Shown here: positions 54,631-62,997 of the stretch, in pieces
How positions within the stretch are numbered: position 1 is the first letter of the stretch
Layout of the letters: the number at the start of each line of letters is the position of its first letter
NCBI GenBank assembly: GCA_903833215.1
Contig: CAILEM010000073.1
Location: 1-64,000 of the forward strand
Length of the DNA: 64,000 bases
From: an uncultured Armatimonadota bacterium
GTDB lineage: Bacteria; Armatimonadota; Fimbriimonadia; Fimbriimonadales; Fimbriimonadaceae
Reading direction: 5' to 3'
Program-made: the position numbers and the translations under genes
The notes under the pieces: model-generated
The model's database searches: none
What the model saw: only the letters and a program-made list of their open reading frames with translations
Told to the model about the DNA's origin: nothing

Positions 54631-55535
54631 TCGCTCTTTGAACTCAGATTTTCCATGAGCCAGTCCCTATTGTTATCAATCATTTCGGGATGCCAGTCAT
54701 GACCCCAATCGTAGGCTTTTAATGCCTTTGTTCCCGGCAGGGCTTCAAAAATACCTCTGACCTGTTCTGGGCGAGCCGCGGGATCTTTCAGACCCAACGA
54801 GACTTGGGTTGGTTTAGCACACCGTGTAGCCTGATTGATGGTGTCGTAATAGCTAACGGTATTTAGCAGCAAGGCTTCTCCCAAGGGCACGTCATCTGCG
54901 AAGTCGGTTAACTCCTTTAACGGATATCGGTAGACCTTACCCCGCAGAACATTGTCCATCCCACCCAGAAAAGGCATGTCTGCACAAACAGCCTTAATAA
55001 TTGGGGACCACGCGCCAAGCCAAATCGACATACCGCCTCCCTGGCTCATCCCCATCGCTCCAACTCTGTCTTCATCGACTTCCAACTGTGCTTGCAGCAC
55101 CTTCGCTGCGATCACGGAATCCATAAACATTCTTCGAAATACCCATGTTTCAGGGGAAGCGGCACCATCGCTAAAGTAGCCTTTTCCAACGGCATACTTC
55201 TCTTGGTGGAAGGCGCTATTCCCGTGAAAATTAAAGCTTAAGCTTACAAAACCCTCACGAGTACTGTATCGGTTTGGAAGAGAAGATTCAAGCCCAAATG
55301 GCGGTAACCAAAGGAATGCGGGGAGCCGCCTCGCGCCAGGAGGATACGCAATCCAACCACTCAATAAGCGCCCCTCACTACCCCTGAATTCAAAAGTCTC
55401 GACGACAAAGCCAGGACAATCGAAATCGTTGGAAAGGCTTCGACGAAAATCAAGGGGGACGGCAACAGCTTGGGTTACCGTCTCCCTCCAGAACTCATCA
55501 AAGTCCTCGGGCACGTAAGGGGCGTACTCGATCAT
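54627..55535 (-). CDS. Acetylxylan esterase (AXE1/cephalosporin-C deacetylase) family hydrolase
   Basis: 302 residues, alpha/beta hydrolase. N-terminal YVPEDFDEFWRETVTQA is typical of AXE1 proteins; nucleophile Ser in GAMGMSQGGGMSIW (GxSxG), Asp in VSLGLKDPAARP and His in YDWGHDWHPE complete the triad. No signal peptide, so it is probably cytoplasmic. It may remove acetyl groups from imported sugars or oligosaccharides. The frame continues upstream, but the ATG at 55535 overlaps the NIL-protein stop (ATGA), which decides the start. Confidence 0.85.
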   Translation of the reverse strand: MIEYAPYVPEDFDEFWRETVTQAVAVPLDFRRSLSNDFDCPGFVVETFEFRGSEGRLLSGWIAYPPGARRLPAFLWLPPFGLESSLPNRYSTREGFVSLSFNFHGNSAFHQEKYAVGKGYFSDGAASPETWVFRRMFMDSVIAAKVLQAQLEVDEDRVGAMGMSQGGGMSIWLGAWSPIIKAVCADMPFLGGMDNVLRGKVYRYPLKELTDFADDVPLGEALLLNTVSYYDTINQATRCAKPTQVSLGLKDPAARPEQVRGIFEALPGTKALKAYDWGHDWHPEMIDNNRDWLMENLSSKSE

Positions 55536-55771
55536 GCACCAACGGCGCGCTGGAGAGCCTCTACAGTGAGACCCGTGGTCATCAACCACGCCGTAGCTCG
55601 CTGAATTTCTTCTATTGAGCCCTCGAGTTCCAGTTGAATCCAACCAAAATCCGCGTCAATATTCGCTTTACGGATATTGACTCTAACATTAAAATCTCGA
55701 CTGAGGCTCCAAATCCAAGGTTCCTGGACTTGTTCTCTCCCAGCCGTCACGTTGACATCGACGTGCGCCAT
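55532..55771 (-). CDS. NIL domain protein
   Basis: 79 residues forming a single ACT-like NIL domain: VRVNIRKANIDADFGWIQLELEGSIEEIQRATAWL. NIL domains usually sit at the C-terminus of MetN-type methionine ABC ATPases or on ferredoxins and bind small ligands; here it stands alone. It leads the NIL-esterase-GT4 operon. TATCCT lies 12 nt before the ATG. Function unknown. Confidence 0.75.
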   Translation of the reverse strand: MAHVDVNVTAGREQVQEPWIWSLSRDFNVRVNIRKANIDADFGWIQLELEGSIEEIQRATAWLMTTGLTVEALQRAVGA

Positions 55772-55844
55772 AGTATTCCAACCAGGATACCGGACTCCGT
55801 TCCATCAATTGCACCGGTTGTGACGTCGGAACCCTACTGGGCCG

Positions 55845-55850
55845 TATAAT
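55845..55850 (+). promoter_or_regulatory. Leaderless -10 box of leuA
   Basis: Perfect TATAAT, then CGAAGT (6 nt), then the GTG start at 55857. No Shine-Dalgarno between them. TTGTGA at 55818-55823 is a poor and distant -35 candidate. Confidence 0.6.
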
Positions 55851-55856
55851 CGAAGT

Positions 55857-56999
55857 GTGACCGATCGTGTTCTAGTTTTTGATACCACCCTGCGAGATGG
55901 CGAACAAAGCCCCGGAGTCCGCCTTTCGCTCGACGAAAAGCTGGAAATCGGCAAGCAACTTACCAGTCTTGGCGTTGACATCATTGAAGCAGGCTTTCCC
56001 ATCAGTTCGCCGGGGGACTTTGCCAGCGTCAATTTGCTGGCCAAGGAGCTTCGGAATGTCACCATTTGCGGCCTGACCCGGGCAAGAGAAAAGGATATTG
56101 AGGTCGCTGCGGAGGCACTGGCGCCTGCTGAGCGACGTCGAATTCACACTGGGCTCGGCGTTAGCGACAACCACTTGATGTTCAAGTTCAAAATGTCTCG
56201 CGAAGAGGCCCTTGCTACCGGCGTCAAGGCGGTTAAGTTTGCCCGCCAATTTACAGACGATGTGGAGTACTTCATGGAGGACTCCGGGCGAGCTGACCTC
56301 GACTATGTTTACAAAGTAGTCGAAGAAGTCATTCGGGCTGGTGCAACCACCATTAATGTTCCGGACACAACTGGCTACACCTACCCTAACGAGTATTTTC
56401 ACCTTATCAAGGGCATTATTGAAAATGTTCCGAATTCAGATCAGGCGGTCTTCTCTTGCCACTGCCACAACGATCTGGGCATGGCAACCGCGAATACACT
56501 TGCCGGCGTGATGGGCGGAGCTCGCCAGGTAGAAGTTACTGTCAATGGAATCGGCGAGAGAGCCGGTAACACCGCTCTCGAAGAGGTGGTGATGGCATTA
56601 CACATTCGCCAAGACAAGTTCGGAGTCGATACCCGAATCGACACAACACAGCTTCTGCCAACATCGCGGATGGTTTCCCGACTGAGCGGCATGGTCGTCC
56701 AACGCAATAAGGCGGTCGTCGGCGCAAATGCCTACGCTCACAGCAGTGGAATCCACCAAGACGGCGTCCTAAAGGAGCGCAGCACTTACGAGATCATCGA
56801 TCCGTTGCTTGTTGGGGCTGAGAAGAGTGAAATCATTCTCACCGCCCGCTCTGGACGCCATGGACTCAAGCATCGACTCGCCGAGATCGGATTTGCGTTC
56901 TCAGAAGACCGATTTGAGGAAATCTACTCCGACTTCTTGAAACTCGCAGATACGAAAAAGGAAGTTGACGAAGACGACCTGCGACTTCTCGTGGGCTAG
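55857..56999 (+). CDS. leuA: 2-isopropylmalate synthase-like enzyme without regulatory domain
   Basis: 380 residues. The TIM-barrel catalytic domain is complete: [29 protein letters not shown] (metal His), [18 protein letters not shown]; then the linker subdomain [30 protein letters not shown] and [14 protein letters not shown]. The C-terminal leucine-binding dimer domain of about 120 residues is absent, so the enzyme should not be feedback-inhibited by leucine in the usual way. It could instead be a homocitrate or citramalate synthase-like relative, but [12 protein letters not shown] favours LeuA. Single gene, leaderless GTG start. Confidence 0.85.
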   Translation: MTDRVLVFDTTLRDGEQSPGVRLSLDEKLEIGKQLTSLGVDIIEAGFPISSPGDFASVNLLAKELRNVTICGLTRAREKDIEVAAEALAPAERRRIHTGLGVSDNHLMFKFKMSREEALATGVKAVKFARQFTDDVEYFMEDSGRADLDYVYKVVEEVIRAGATTINVPDTTGYTYPNEYFHLIKGIIENVPNSDQAVFSCHCHNDLGMATANTLAGVMGGARQVEVTVNGIGERAGNTALEEVVMALHIRQDKFGVDTRIDTTQLLPTSRMVSRLSGMVVQRNKAVVGANAYAHSSGIHQDGVLKERSTYEIIDPLLVGAEKSEIILTARSGRHGLKHRLAEIGFAFSEDRFEEIYSDFLKLADTKKEVDEDDLRLLVG

Positions 57000-57422
57000 C
57001 CAGGGATACTTTTGGCCTCACGCAGGTCGCTAACGGACGCGAGGGAATGCATTCAGGAGATGGATCTATCGAGACATGCATTGTCTTCCCCTTTGCGCTC
57101 CCTTAGCGTCCTTTGCGCGGTGTCTTTTCTTGCTGCCAATAGTCGTCACGTACCTTCCTTGGTGAGGGCCATCACGCAAATATCGCAAAGGAACACCTAG
57201 GATTGCATTCGGAGAAAAGGATCCGGCCGAAGAACGCCTTCTCTCCCCCTTTGCGACCTTTGCGTCCTCAGCGTGCAACTCTCCTCCATCTCGCAGACTG
57301 GCGCCTAAGGGAATGAGGTGATCAAGGTTGTGGGCCCGCCAAACTTCAGAAAATGCAGTCACAAAGGTAGATCTTCTTGTGAGATATTCTGGATCAATCC
57401 TCTCCACCGGTAAATTGAATCG
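57000..57422. repeat. Gene-free stretch with two copies of a CTTTGCG-rich repeat
   Basis: Two related units of about 77 nt lie at roughly 57044-57120 and 57200-57276, both plus strand: each begins with GCATTC.GGAGA, has GGATC a little further on, and ends in a block of CCCCTTTGCG followed by variants of TTAGCGTCCTTTGCG. In minus-strand translation this gives KDAK/EDAKVAKGE-like patterns, well known from the CTTTGCG-rich stretches near GxxExxY-family nuclease genes. No intact GxxExxY gene is present. The stretch 57290-57410 holds nothing else that I can identify. Confidence 0.6.
57411..57416 (+). promoter_or_regulatory. Leaderless -10 box of the PhzF gene
   Basis: TAAATT, then GAATCG (6 nt), then the ATG at 57423. 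No Shine-Dalgarno sequence. Confidence 0.5.
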
Positions 57423-58196
57423 ATGATACCGATCTACGTCGTAGATGCTTTCACCTCCAAACCTTTTGCTGGGAATCCCGCGGGGGTCTGCCTCCTCGAA
57501 CAAGAGGCTGACGCGACTTGGATGCAAAGCATTGCCAAGGAGATGAACCATGCCGAAACCGCATTTGTTCGGCCACTATCCCGAGGTTATGAGCTTCGGT
57601 GGTTCACGCCAACCGTGGAAGTCGACTTGTGTGGGCACGCAACCCTGGCTAGTGCCCACGTACTCTGGGAGAGTGGCACCTTGCCAGTCAACAGACAGGC
57701 TGAATTCCACACAAGGAGCGGTGTGCTCGTTGCGACAAAACACGAAAAGATCCACCTTGACTTCCCTTCGGAGGCACCCGAATTCTCAGAGTTTCCAGTC
57801 GAAATTCCTAGTTTGCATCCAATTTGGACGGGCCGTAACCGGATGGATTGGGTCGCCGAACTCGAATCTCCTGGGGCTGTCAGAGAATTTCAACCCGAAT
57901 TTGAGATCATCGATTCTCTTGGACTTCGGGGCCTCCAAATAACGGCCCACGGAGACCAAGGCTTCGATTTCATTTCACGGTTCTTCGCACCCCAGTCCGG
58001 GGTCCTCGAAGATCCAGTCACGGGGTCGGCTCATTGCTGCCTTGGCCCGTACTGGGCCGCCAAACTAGGTAAATCAAGACTGGTCGGCTATCAGGCGAGC
58101 GAACGTGGAGGTGTGGTCGGCGTTGAAATCAAAGGAAGTAGGGTCGAACTGCTTGGTGATGCGGTCACTGTTTTGAAGGGTGCGCTCGTATGCTAG
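57423..58196 (+). CDS. PhzF family isomerase
   Basis: 257 residues of the diaminopimelate-epimerase fold. IYVVDAFTSKPFAGNPAGVCLL opens the protein; MNHAETAFV carries the catalytic Glu; LRWFTPTVEVDLCGHATLASAHVLW and the closing FFAPQSGVLEDPVTGSAHCCLGPYWA are PhzF signatures. Family members are isomerases or have unknown roles; only a few make phenazines, and there is no phenazine cluster here. Its stop overlaps the next gene's start by 7 nt. Confidence 0.9.
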   Translation: MIPIYVVDAFTSKPFAGNPAGVCLLEQEADATWMQSIAKEMNHAETAFVRPLSRGYELRWFTPTVEVDLCGHATLASAHVLWESGTLPVNRQAEFHTRSGVLVATKHEKIHLDFPSEAPEFSEFPVEIPSLHPIWTGRNRMDWVAELESPGAVREFQPEFEIIDSLGLRGLQITAHGDQGFDFISRFFAPQSGVLEDPVTGSAHCCLGPYWAAKLGKSRLVGYQASERGGVVGVEIKGSRVELLGDAVTVLKGALVC

Positions 58197-58660
58197 ATTT
58201 TGAAGTCGTTAGTGACCGAGAACATCCACTCGTGCCCGTCGCTCGAGCATTGTTCGAGGATTACGCCAGAGAGCTCAATATCGACCTTTGCTTCCAGGGA
58301 TTTCAAGATGAGTTGGAAGCTTTGCCCGGAAAGTACAGCCCTCCACGGGGGGCACTGTTTGTTGTCATGGATTCTGGCCAGCCAATCGCCTGTGGGGCAC
58401 TGCGGCCGCTCGACGACGACACTTGCGAGCTAAAGCGCATCTATATCGAGCCAGCCCACCGAGGCTCCGGCCTTGGCCGTCAGATAACTCAGGAGCTTCT
58501 CAACATCGCGCGGACCGCAGGCTACAAAATAGCCAAACTTGACACCTTACGCCGCCTTGTCCCCGCCTGCAATCTGTACAAGTCTCTGGGATTCGTCGAA
58601 ATCGAACCCTACAACTTCAACCCAGAACACGATATTGTTTATCTTCAGCTAGAACTGTAG
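58190..58660 (+). CDS. GNAT family N-acetyltransferase
   Basis: 156 residues. The acetyl-CoA site is in YIEPAHRGSGLGRQITQELL (R-G-x-G-x-G/A), with the preceding strand CELKRIYIEP and a C-terminal LYKSLGFVEIEPYN. The N-terminus (FEDYARELNIDLCFQGFQDELEALPGKYSPP) matches the small GNATs often described as CarD-like or arginine-type; the substrate is not predictable. The ATG lies inside the last codons of the PhzF gene, so the two are coupled. Confidence 0.9.
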   Translation: MLDFEVVSDREHPLVPVARALFEDYARELNIDLCFQGFQDELEALPGKYSPPRGALFVVMDSGQPIACGALRPLDDDTCELKRIYIEPAHRGSGLGRQITQELLNIARTAGYKIAKLDTLRRLVPACNLYKSLGFVEIEPYNFNPEHDIVYLQLEL

Positions 58661-58740
58661 ATAAGTGATGCAGGCAGTGGTTTGTGTTATGGGGTGCGGG
58701 CGAGCCCCGCTAACCCAGTTTTAGGCAGTCACCGCCCAAG

Positions 58741-58771
58741 CAAGTAGCGAGGTACGCCTCGCCGCTACTTG
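58741..58771. repeat. REP-like hairpin over the E2 stop codon
   Basis: CAAGTAGCG (58741-58749) pairs with CGCTACTTG (58763-58771); inside, AGG-TACG-CCT pairs with a 3-nt bulge. The right arm includes the last codons and stop of the E2 gene. The core AGGTACGCCTCGCC is nearly identical to the hairpin at 14970-14986. The rest of the 58661-58764 gap contains a GCGGG/CCCGC hairpin near 58697-58711. Confidence 0.6.
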
Positions 58772-60042
58772 AAGAAGTCGAATGATTGGAGGCGATCGCG
58801 GACTCCGGCGAGGAACTTCCCTGCTACGAGGCCATCGATGATGCGGTGGTCGTAGGTCAGCACGAGGTGCATGATCGACCGAATCGCGATCATATCGTCG
58901 ATAATAACCGGCGTTTTCTGAATGCTATACGTGCCCAATATTCCGGCCTGGGGCGCATTGATCATTGGCGTGCCAAATAAAGCTCCGTAAGTGCCTGGAT
59001 TCGTCAGGGTAAAAGTTCCACCCTGGACATCGGCGGCCTTGAGCGAATTGCTTCTGGCTGCCTTGGCAATCGCCTCAAGATCCTTTGCGATCTCAATCAG
59101 GGTTTTCCGATGGCAATCTCGAATAACGGGAACGATCAGTCCTTCGTCCCCCTTGGCGCCAAGTGCAACTGCAACCCCGATGTGTACGCCCTTCGTGGTC
59201 AAAATCTGGTTATCGGGAGTTAGGCTCGAATTCGCCAAGGGGAACTCAAGAAGCGTTTCAGCGAGTGCCTTGATGAAGAATGGGGTGTACGTGAGCTTTA
59301 CGCCGAAGGTCTCAAGGAAAGAGTCTTTGTTCCTCTCTCTAAACTTGACCATGTTCGTCACGTCCACTTGGGTGACAGTAGAAACCGTAGGGACCTGTGA
59401 GCTACGCACCATCGCGTCAGCGATCATCTTGCGCATTCCAACGAGCGGAGTAAGCGTCTGTTCTGGTCCAGCAACGGTCGGGGCCGCAGGTTTGGGCTGA
59501 GGAATTGGTGCTGGTGCAGGTGCTGGACTGGCTTTCGCCACAGGTGCCGGCTTACTTCCGCTGAGATAGGCTTCTACATCTTTTTTCGTGACTCTGCCGC
59601 CTTCACCTGTGCCAGTGATGGATTCGAGTTGGGCATCAGTAAGCCCGTGCTCCTTCGCCATCGCCTTCACAACAGGAGTGAACCACCGCTTGTCAGCCGA
59701 AACCGCAGCGGTAGGGGCTGCCTCAGAGACCGTTGACTGGATTACTGCCGGCGCACTCTCAGCGGGAGACTCTGGCTTTGGTGCGGACGGAGTCGAGGCT
59801 CCCGTCTGCTCCTCAATGATTCCCATCGCGTGGAATACTTCGACCGATCCACCCTCTTCGATGAGAATCTTGGTCAAGATGCCCGAAACAGGCGACGGCA
59901 ATTCGGTGTTGACCTTGTCGGTCATGATCTCGACAACAGGTTCGTCCTCTTTGACGAAGTCACCTACTTTCTTCAGCCAGCGGCTAACGGTTCCTTCGTG
60001 TACGGATTCACCCAACTCGGGCATCAAAATCTCGACGGCCAT
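58765..60042 (-). CDS. Dihydrolipoamide acyltransferase (E2) of a 2-oxoacid dehydrogenase complex
   Basis: 425 residues. Lipoyl domain 1-77 with the lipoylated Lys in EIMTDKVNTELPSP; Ala/Pro-rich linker; peripheral subunit-binding domain (WFTPVVKAMAKEHGLTDAQL ... GGRVTKKDVEAYL); second Pro/Ala linker; catalytic domain from about 195 with the active site in LTYDHRIIDGLVAGKFLAG. The substrate (pyruvate, 2-oxoglutarate or branched-chain) is not decided by the sequence; E1 and E3 are not nearby. ATG at 60042; TATCAT lies 9 nt upstream and AGG just before. Confidence 0.93.
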   Translation of the reverse strand: MAVEILMPELGESVHEGTVSRWLKKVGDFVKEDEPVVEIMTDKVNTELPSPVSGILTKILIEEGGSVEVFHAMGIIEEQTGASTPSAPKPESPAESAPAVIQSTVSEAAPTAAVSADKRWFTPVVKAMAKEHGLTDAQLESITGTGEGGRVTKKDVEAYLSGSKPAPVAKASPAPAPAPIPQPKPAAPTVAGPEQTLTPLVGMRKMIADAMVRSSQVPTVSTVTQVDVTNMVKFRERNKDSFLETFGVKLTYTPFFIKALAETLLEFPLANSSLTPDNQILTTKGVHIGVAVALGAKGDEGLIVPVIRDCHRKTLIEIAKDLEAIAKAARSNSLKAADVQGGTFTLTNPGTYGALFGTPMINAPQAGILGTYSIQKTPVIIDDMIAIRSIMHLVLTYDHRIIDGLVAGKFLAGVRDRLQSFDFFK

Positions 60043-60118
60043 AGACCTTTAATGATACCGGGCTTACGCCAAGTCCTGATTTGACCTGATTGGGAAACGG
60101 GGGGCCGCAGCTCACTTC

Positions 60119-61042
60119 CTATCGGTGCAAAAAGCTCCTGAGATCTCCAGCATTGACGCCAGGCTCACCTGGCGCGACGTTGTCAAGTTTGCCCGCCTTC
60201 ATCCACTTTTCGAGTTCATCAACCAATTCAAATAAGTGGTCAAAGCTGTCCACATAGAAAAGAAGCGGTTGAAAGTGGTCGATTTCGAACGATTGGTTGA
60301 TAACCCATTCGAGCTGAATCGGAAAGCGCTGAACCTTGGGAGACTCAATGCTGTGCGCAATCTCACCAAAGGAGCTCAGGAGGCCGCTGCCGTATACTTT
60401 CAGGCCATCCTTCGAGTTCATCAAGCCAAATTCGACGGTGAACCAAAAGAACCGCGCCATAGCGGTGATGATGCTAGTGAGCTGCCGGACCTGCTGTGCC
60501 TCATCCGAGATGCTGCCCACAATGTCGGCGGCAGTATGGGCGCAGTCACCAAAGCGTACGAGAGCATCCGCAAATGCTGGATCCGTGTGCATTGGAACAT
60601 GCCCAGCAATATCGTGAAAAATATCTGGCTCAGGCAGATAATCGAGTTGATCGGATCGACGGATGGTAATTGTCGTCGGAAACTCTCGATTTCGAAGGCA
60701 ATCAAAAAACTTAAAAGCAGGCACATAACCGCTGACTGGCTTGGCCTTGAAGTGCGTAAGAGGTTCGAGAAAGCGATTGACGTCGCTCAATCTTGGAACC
60801 TGGTTAGGATCTAGGCTAAGAGAGGCAATGCCTTCAAGAAAATGTTCGTTGGCAAACTGAATCCAACGTTCTTGCATCCTGGCGAATAGCCGCCGCCATG
60901 CCTCGTGGTTTTCGAGGGAGTAGAGATCGTACGGCTGAACAATGTACAGATCGCCATTTTCGCGCGCTCTCTCAATAAAGGGCGCTTGGGTGGTCGTAAG
61001 CCCCATTTCCAGTGATTGGTTGTTGTAGTCCATATGAGCCAC
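60119..61042 (-). CDS. phhA: Phenylalanine 4-monooxygenase
   Basis: 307 residues, a bacterial-length aromatic amino acid hydroxylase catalytic domain without the eukaryotic ACT domain. Iron ligands are His and His in PDIFHDIAGHVPMHTDP and Glu in FWFTVEFGLM; YGSGLLSSFGEIAHS follows. It makes tyrosine from phenylalanine using tetrahydropterin and O2, so aerobic life is implied. Pterin dehydratase (phhB) is not next to it. Start GTG at 61042, 4 nt after AGGAG; an ATG lies three codons later. Confidence 0.95.
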   Translation of the reverse strand: MAHMDYNNQSLEMGLTTTQAPFIERARENGDLYIVQPYDLYSLENHEAWRRLFARMQERWIQFANEHFLEGIASLSLDPNQVPRLSDVNRFLEPLTHFKAKPVSGYVPAFKFFDCLRNREFPTTITIRRSDQLDYLPEPDIFHDIAGHVPMHTDPAFADALVRFGDCAHTAADIVGSISDEAQQVRQLTSIITAMARFFWFTVEFGLMNSKDGLKVYGSGLLSSFGEIAHSIESPKVQRFPIQLEWVINQSFEIDHFQPLLFYVDSFDHLFELVDELEKWMKAGKLDNVAPGEPGVNAGDLRSFLHR

Positions 61043-61124
61043 GTTGCTCCTAAAACTTCAGATAGAAAAGGCCGCCACATCTTTCGACTTGGCGGCCCGT
61101 TCCAGATTGAATCAGAAAATCTGT

Positions 61125-61532
61125 CTAGATCTCGTAGCGCTTGCTACCGGATCCAGAATCATCCTGTCCCTGTGCGATTCTCTTGACGAAAGTTACCAAC
61201 TCCATAGGGTTGAATGGCTTCGTCAAATACATGTCTGCACCGTAGTGATATCCCTCAAAGACATCTTTGTCTTGAGCCTTCGCGGTAAGCATGATTACTG
61301 GAAGATTCTCGGTCTCAGGTTCGCGGCGGATCGTCTTCAAGACTTCAAATCCATCCATATACGGCATCATTACGTCGAGTACGACGAGATTCGGCTTTTC
61401 GGAACGGATCTTTTCCAAGCCTTCCTTCCCGTCAAACGCGGTGACAACGTTATAACCCTGACGTTCCAGGTTAACCTGGATAAGGCGCACTATATGTCTC
61501 TCGTCGTCACAAACCAAAACTTTAAGGGGCAT
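61125..61532 (-). CDS. Stand-alone response regulator receiver 1
   Basis: 135 residues, a single receiver domain: VLVCDDERHIVRLIQVNLERQ, phospho-acceptor Asp in NLVVLDVMMPYMDGFE, Thr in MLTAKAQ and Lys in YLTKPFNPMEL. No output domain, so it works as a shuttle or by protein contact. AGGAG lies 5 nt before the ATG at 61532. It is paralogous to 61699-62085, which lies just upstream in the same direction. No kinase is adjacent. Confidence 0.92.
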   Translation of the reverse strand: MPLKVLVCDDERHIVRLIQVNLERQGYNVVTAFDGKEGLEKIRSEKPNLVVLDVMMPYMDGFEVLKTIRREPETENLPVIMLTAKAQDKDVFEGYHYGADMYLTKPFNPMELVTFVKRIAQGQDDSGSGSKRYEI

Positions 61533-61698
61533 GGGTTCTCCTAAGCTTGTCCTCACCAAAGGTTGATGGCATCCTACCTGATGTTTTTCCTCAAGTCAAA
61601 CGTCATCGGTGTCTCCGATGTCGTTCTCTAGAATGACACAGCAAAATAAGATATCTACAGGGTGTACCAGATTCAACCCGTATTCTTGCTATTCATGA

Positions 61699-62085
61699 TC
61701 ACTGATCAAGAAATCGGCGCAAATCTTGCGGGTTAAAAGGCTTGGTCATGTACATATTGGCACCTAAATCAAGCCCAATCTGCTCATCACCCTCTTGGGC
61801 CTGAACAGTCAACATGATGACAGGCAATTTTGACGTTTCTGGATTTTTTCGTATAGACCGCAAAACTTCATACCCGTCGACGTACGGCATCATCACGTCA
61901 AGCATCACCAACATGGGCTTAACGGTCTTCAAAAGTTCTAGAGCTTCCCTGCCATCCGCTGCGGTAACGACGCTGTAACCCATCCTCTCCAAGTTCACTT
62001 GGATAAGCCGAACAATATGACGCTCGTCGTCACAAACCAATACAATTGGCCGGTCTGTCCCAGAATTCAGTGGTGGCTCGGACAT
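61699..62085 (-). CDS. Stand-alone response regulator receiver 2
   Basis: 128 residues, a single receiver: VLVCDDERHIVRLIQVNLERMG, Asp in MLVMLDVMMPYVDGYE, Thr in IMLTVQAQEGDEQ and Lys in MYMTKPFNPQDL. The CDDERHIVRLIQVNLER stretch is identical in receiver 1, so the pair arose by a fairly recent duplication. AGGAG lies 5 nt before the ATG. The 139-nt gap to receiver 1 contains a CATCGG/CCGATG hairpin. Confidence 0.92.
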   Translation of the reverse strand: MSEPPLNSGTDRPIVLVCDDERHIVRLIQVNLERMGYSVVTAADGREALELLKTVKPMLVMLDVMMPYVDGYEVLRSIRKNPETSKLPVIMLTVQAQEGDEQIGLDLGANMYMTKPFNPQDLRRFLDQ

Positions 62086-62184
62086 CTATTCTCCTAGAGT
62101 TCAAAGTCATAGACGACATTTTTAACAATCTAGCTGCAAATTGGCCAAAAGAAAGATCAAACGGGGTCCCAACAACCCACCAGG

Positions 62185-62190
62185 TAACCT
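62185..62190 (+). promoter_or_regulatory. Leaderless -10 box of the FAH-like gene
   Basis: TAACCT, then ATTGTC (6 nt), then the GTG at 62197. No Shine-Dalgarno sequence. Confidence 0.5.
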
Positions 62191-62196
62191 ATTGTC

Positions 62197-62997
62197 GTGA
62201 AACTGTGCCGATTTGAGCTTAAGTCCAATCCAGGGGAAGCCCGTTCCGGAATGGTCTACAGCGGCAAAATATACGAAACGGACGGTGCAGCCCCGGTTGC
62301 TGTCCATGAAGCCGACGCGGTCCGCCCCCTTGCCCCTATCCCCCATGCGCCGAGCTTAAGAATCTTTCGAAGCGACCTTCAGCCCAAGACCTTGAGCGGA
62401 GAGGATGCAGAGGAAGCACGCTTTTTTTACAGCAATCCGATCTGCCTCGTTGGGGCAAGCCAACTCATCACCTACCCGGACTTTGTTGACGCGCTTACGT
62501 TTCAACCGATGGTGGCTGCGATTCTGGTGGGAGACGCCTACCAAATTGATGTGCAGGATGCTGATGATCTGATTCTTGGAATCACGTTGCTCAATATGCT
62601 CGTCGCCAAAGATCGCGAGCGAGTCGAACTCTTGTGCGGTGCAATTGGATCTTCGCACGACATTGGTGGCGCGATCGGCCCAGTTATCACCACGCCGGAT
62701 GAACTCGAAGATCACCTTGTGGACCAGGAAAATGGCCGAAAATATGGCCTCAGCACTGTTATTCGCATCAATGGCGTTGAGCGCATGCGCGGCGACCTTT
62801 CAGACCTTCCATTTACTTTCGCCCAAGCAATCAGTTCGGCGAGCCAATCCTGCACATTGAAGGCAGGAGACATTATCGCAATGGGTCCCGTATGCATTCC
62901 TGAAGGCAACCCTTTATTGCTTGATCCAGGTGATGAAATCCAACTGGCTGTAGACAACCTGGGAGCCATCTCCTTAAAACTCACCCTACTACAATGA
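62197..62997 (+). CDS. Fumarylacetoacetate hydrolase (FAH) family protein, divergent
   Basis: 266 residues. N-terminal domain with KLCRFELKSNPGEARSGMVYSGKIYE; the FAH-like domain includes ARFFYSNPICLVGASQ, SHDIGGAIGPVITTPDEL and CTLKAGDIIAMGPV. The usual first metal-binding segment (E-x-E in a beta strand) reads FQPMVAAILVGDAY here and the later V-x-N-D-x-S-x-R-D segment reads GITLLNMLVAKDRE, so key metal Glu residues look changed. It may be a non-hydrolytic or differently specific member. GTG start; its stop overlaps the M16 gene by ATGA. Confidence 0.75.
   Translation: MKLCRFELKSNPGEARSGMVYSGKIYETDGAAPVAVHEADAVRPLAPIPHAPSLRIFRSDLQPKTLSGEDAEEARFFYSNPICLVGASQLITYPDFVDALTFQPMVAAILVGDAYQIDVQDADDLILGITLLNMLVAKDRERVELLCGAIGSSHDIGGAIGPVITTPDELEDHLVDQENGRKYGLSTVIRINGVERMRGDLSDLPFTFAQAISSASQSCTLKAGDIIAMGPVCIPEGNPLLLDPGDEIQLAVDNLGAISLKLTLLQ

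Noticed and set aside
57066-57551. 161-codon minus-strand frame upstream of PhzF
   Set aside because: It runs through the CTTTGCG repeats and antisense into the PhzF coding start; its KDAK/EDAK patterns are the repeat translated, and there is no ribosome binding site or family match.
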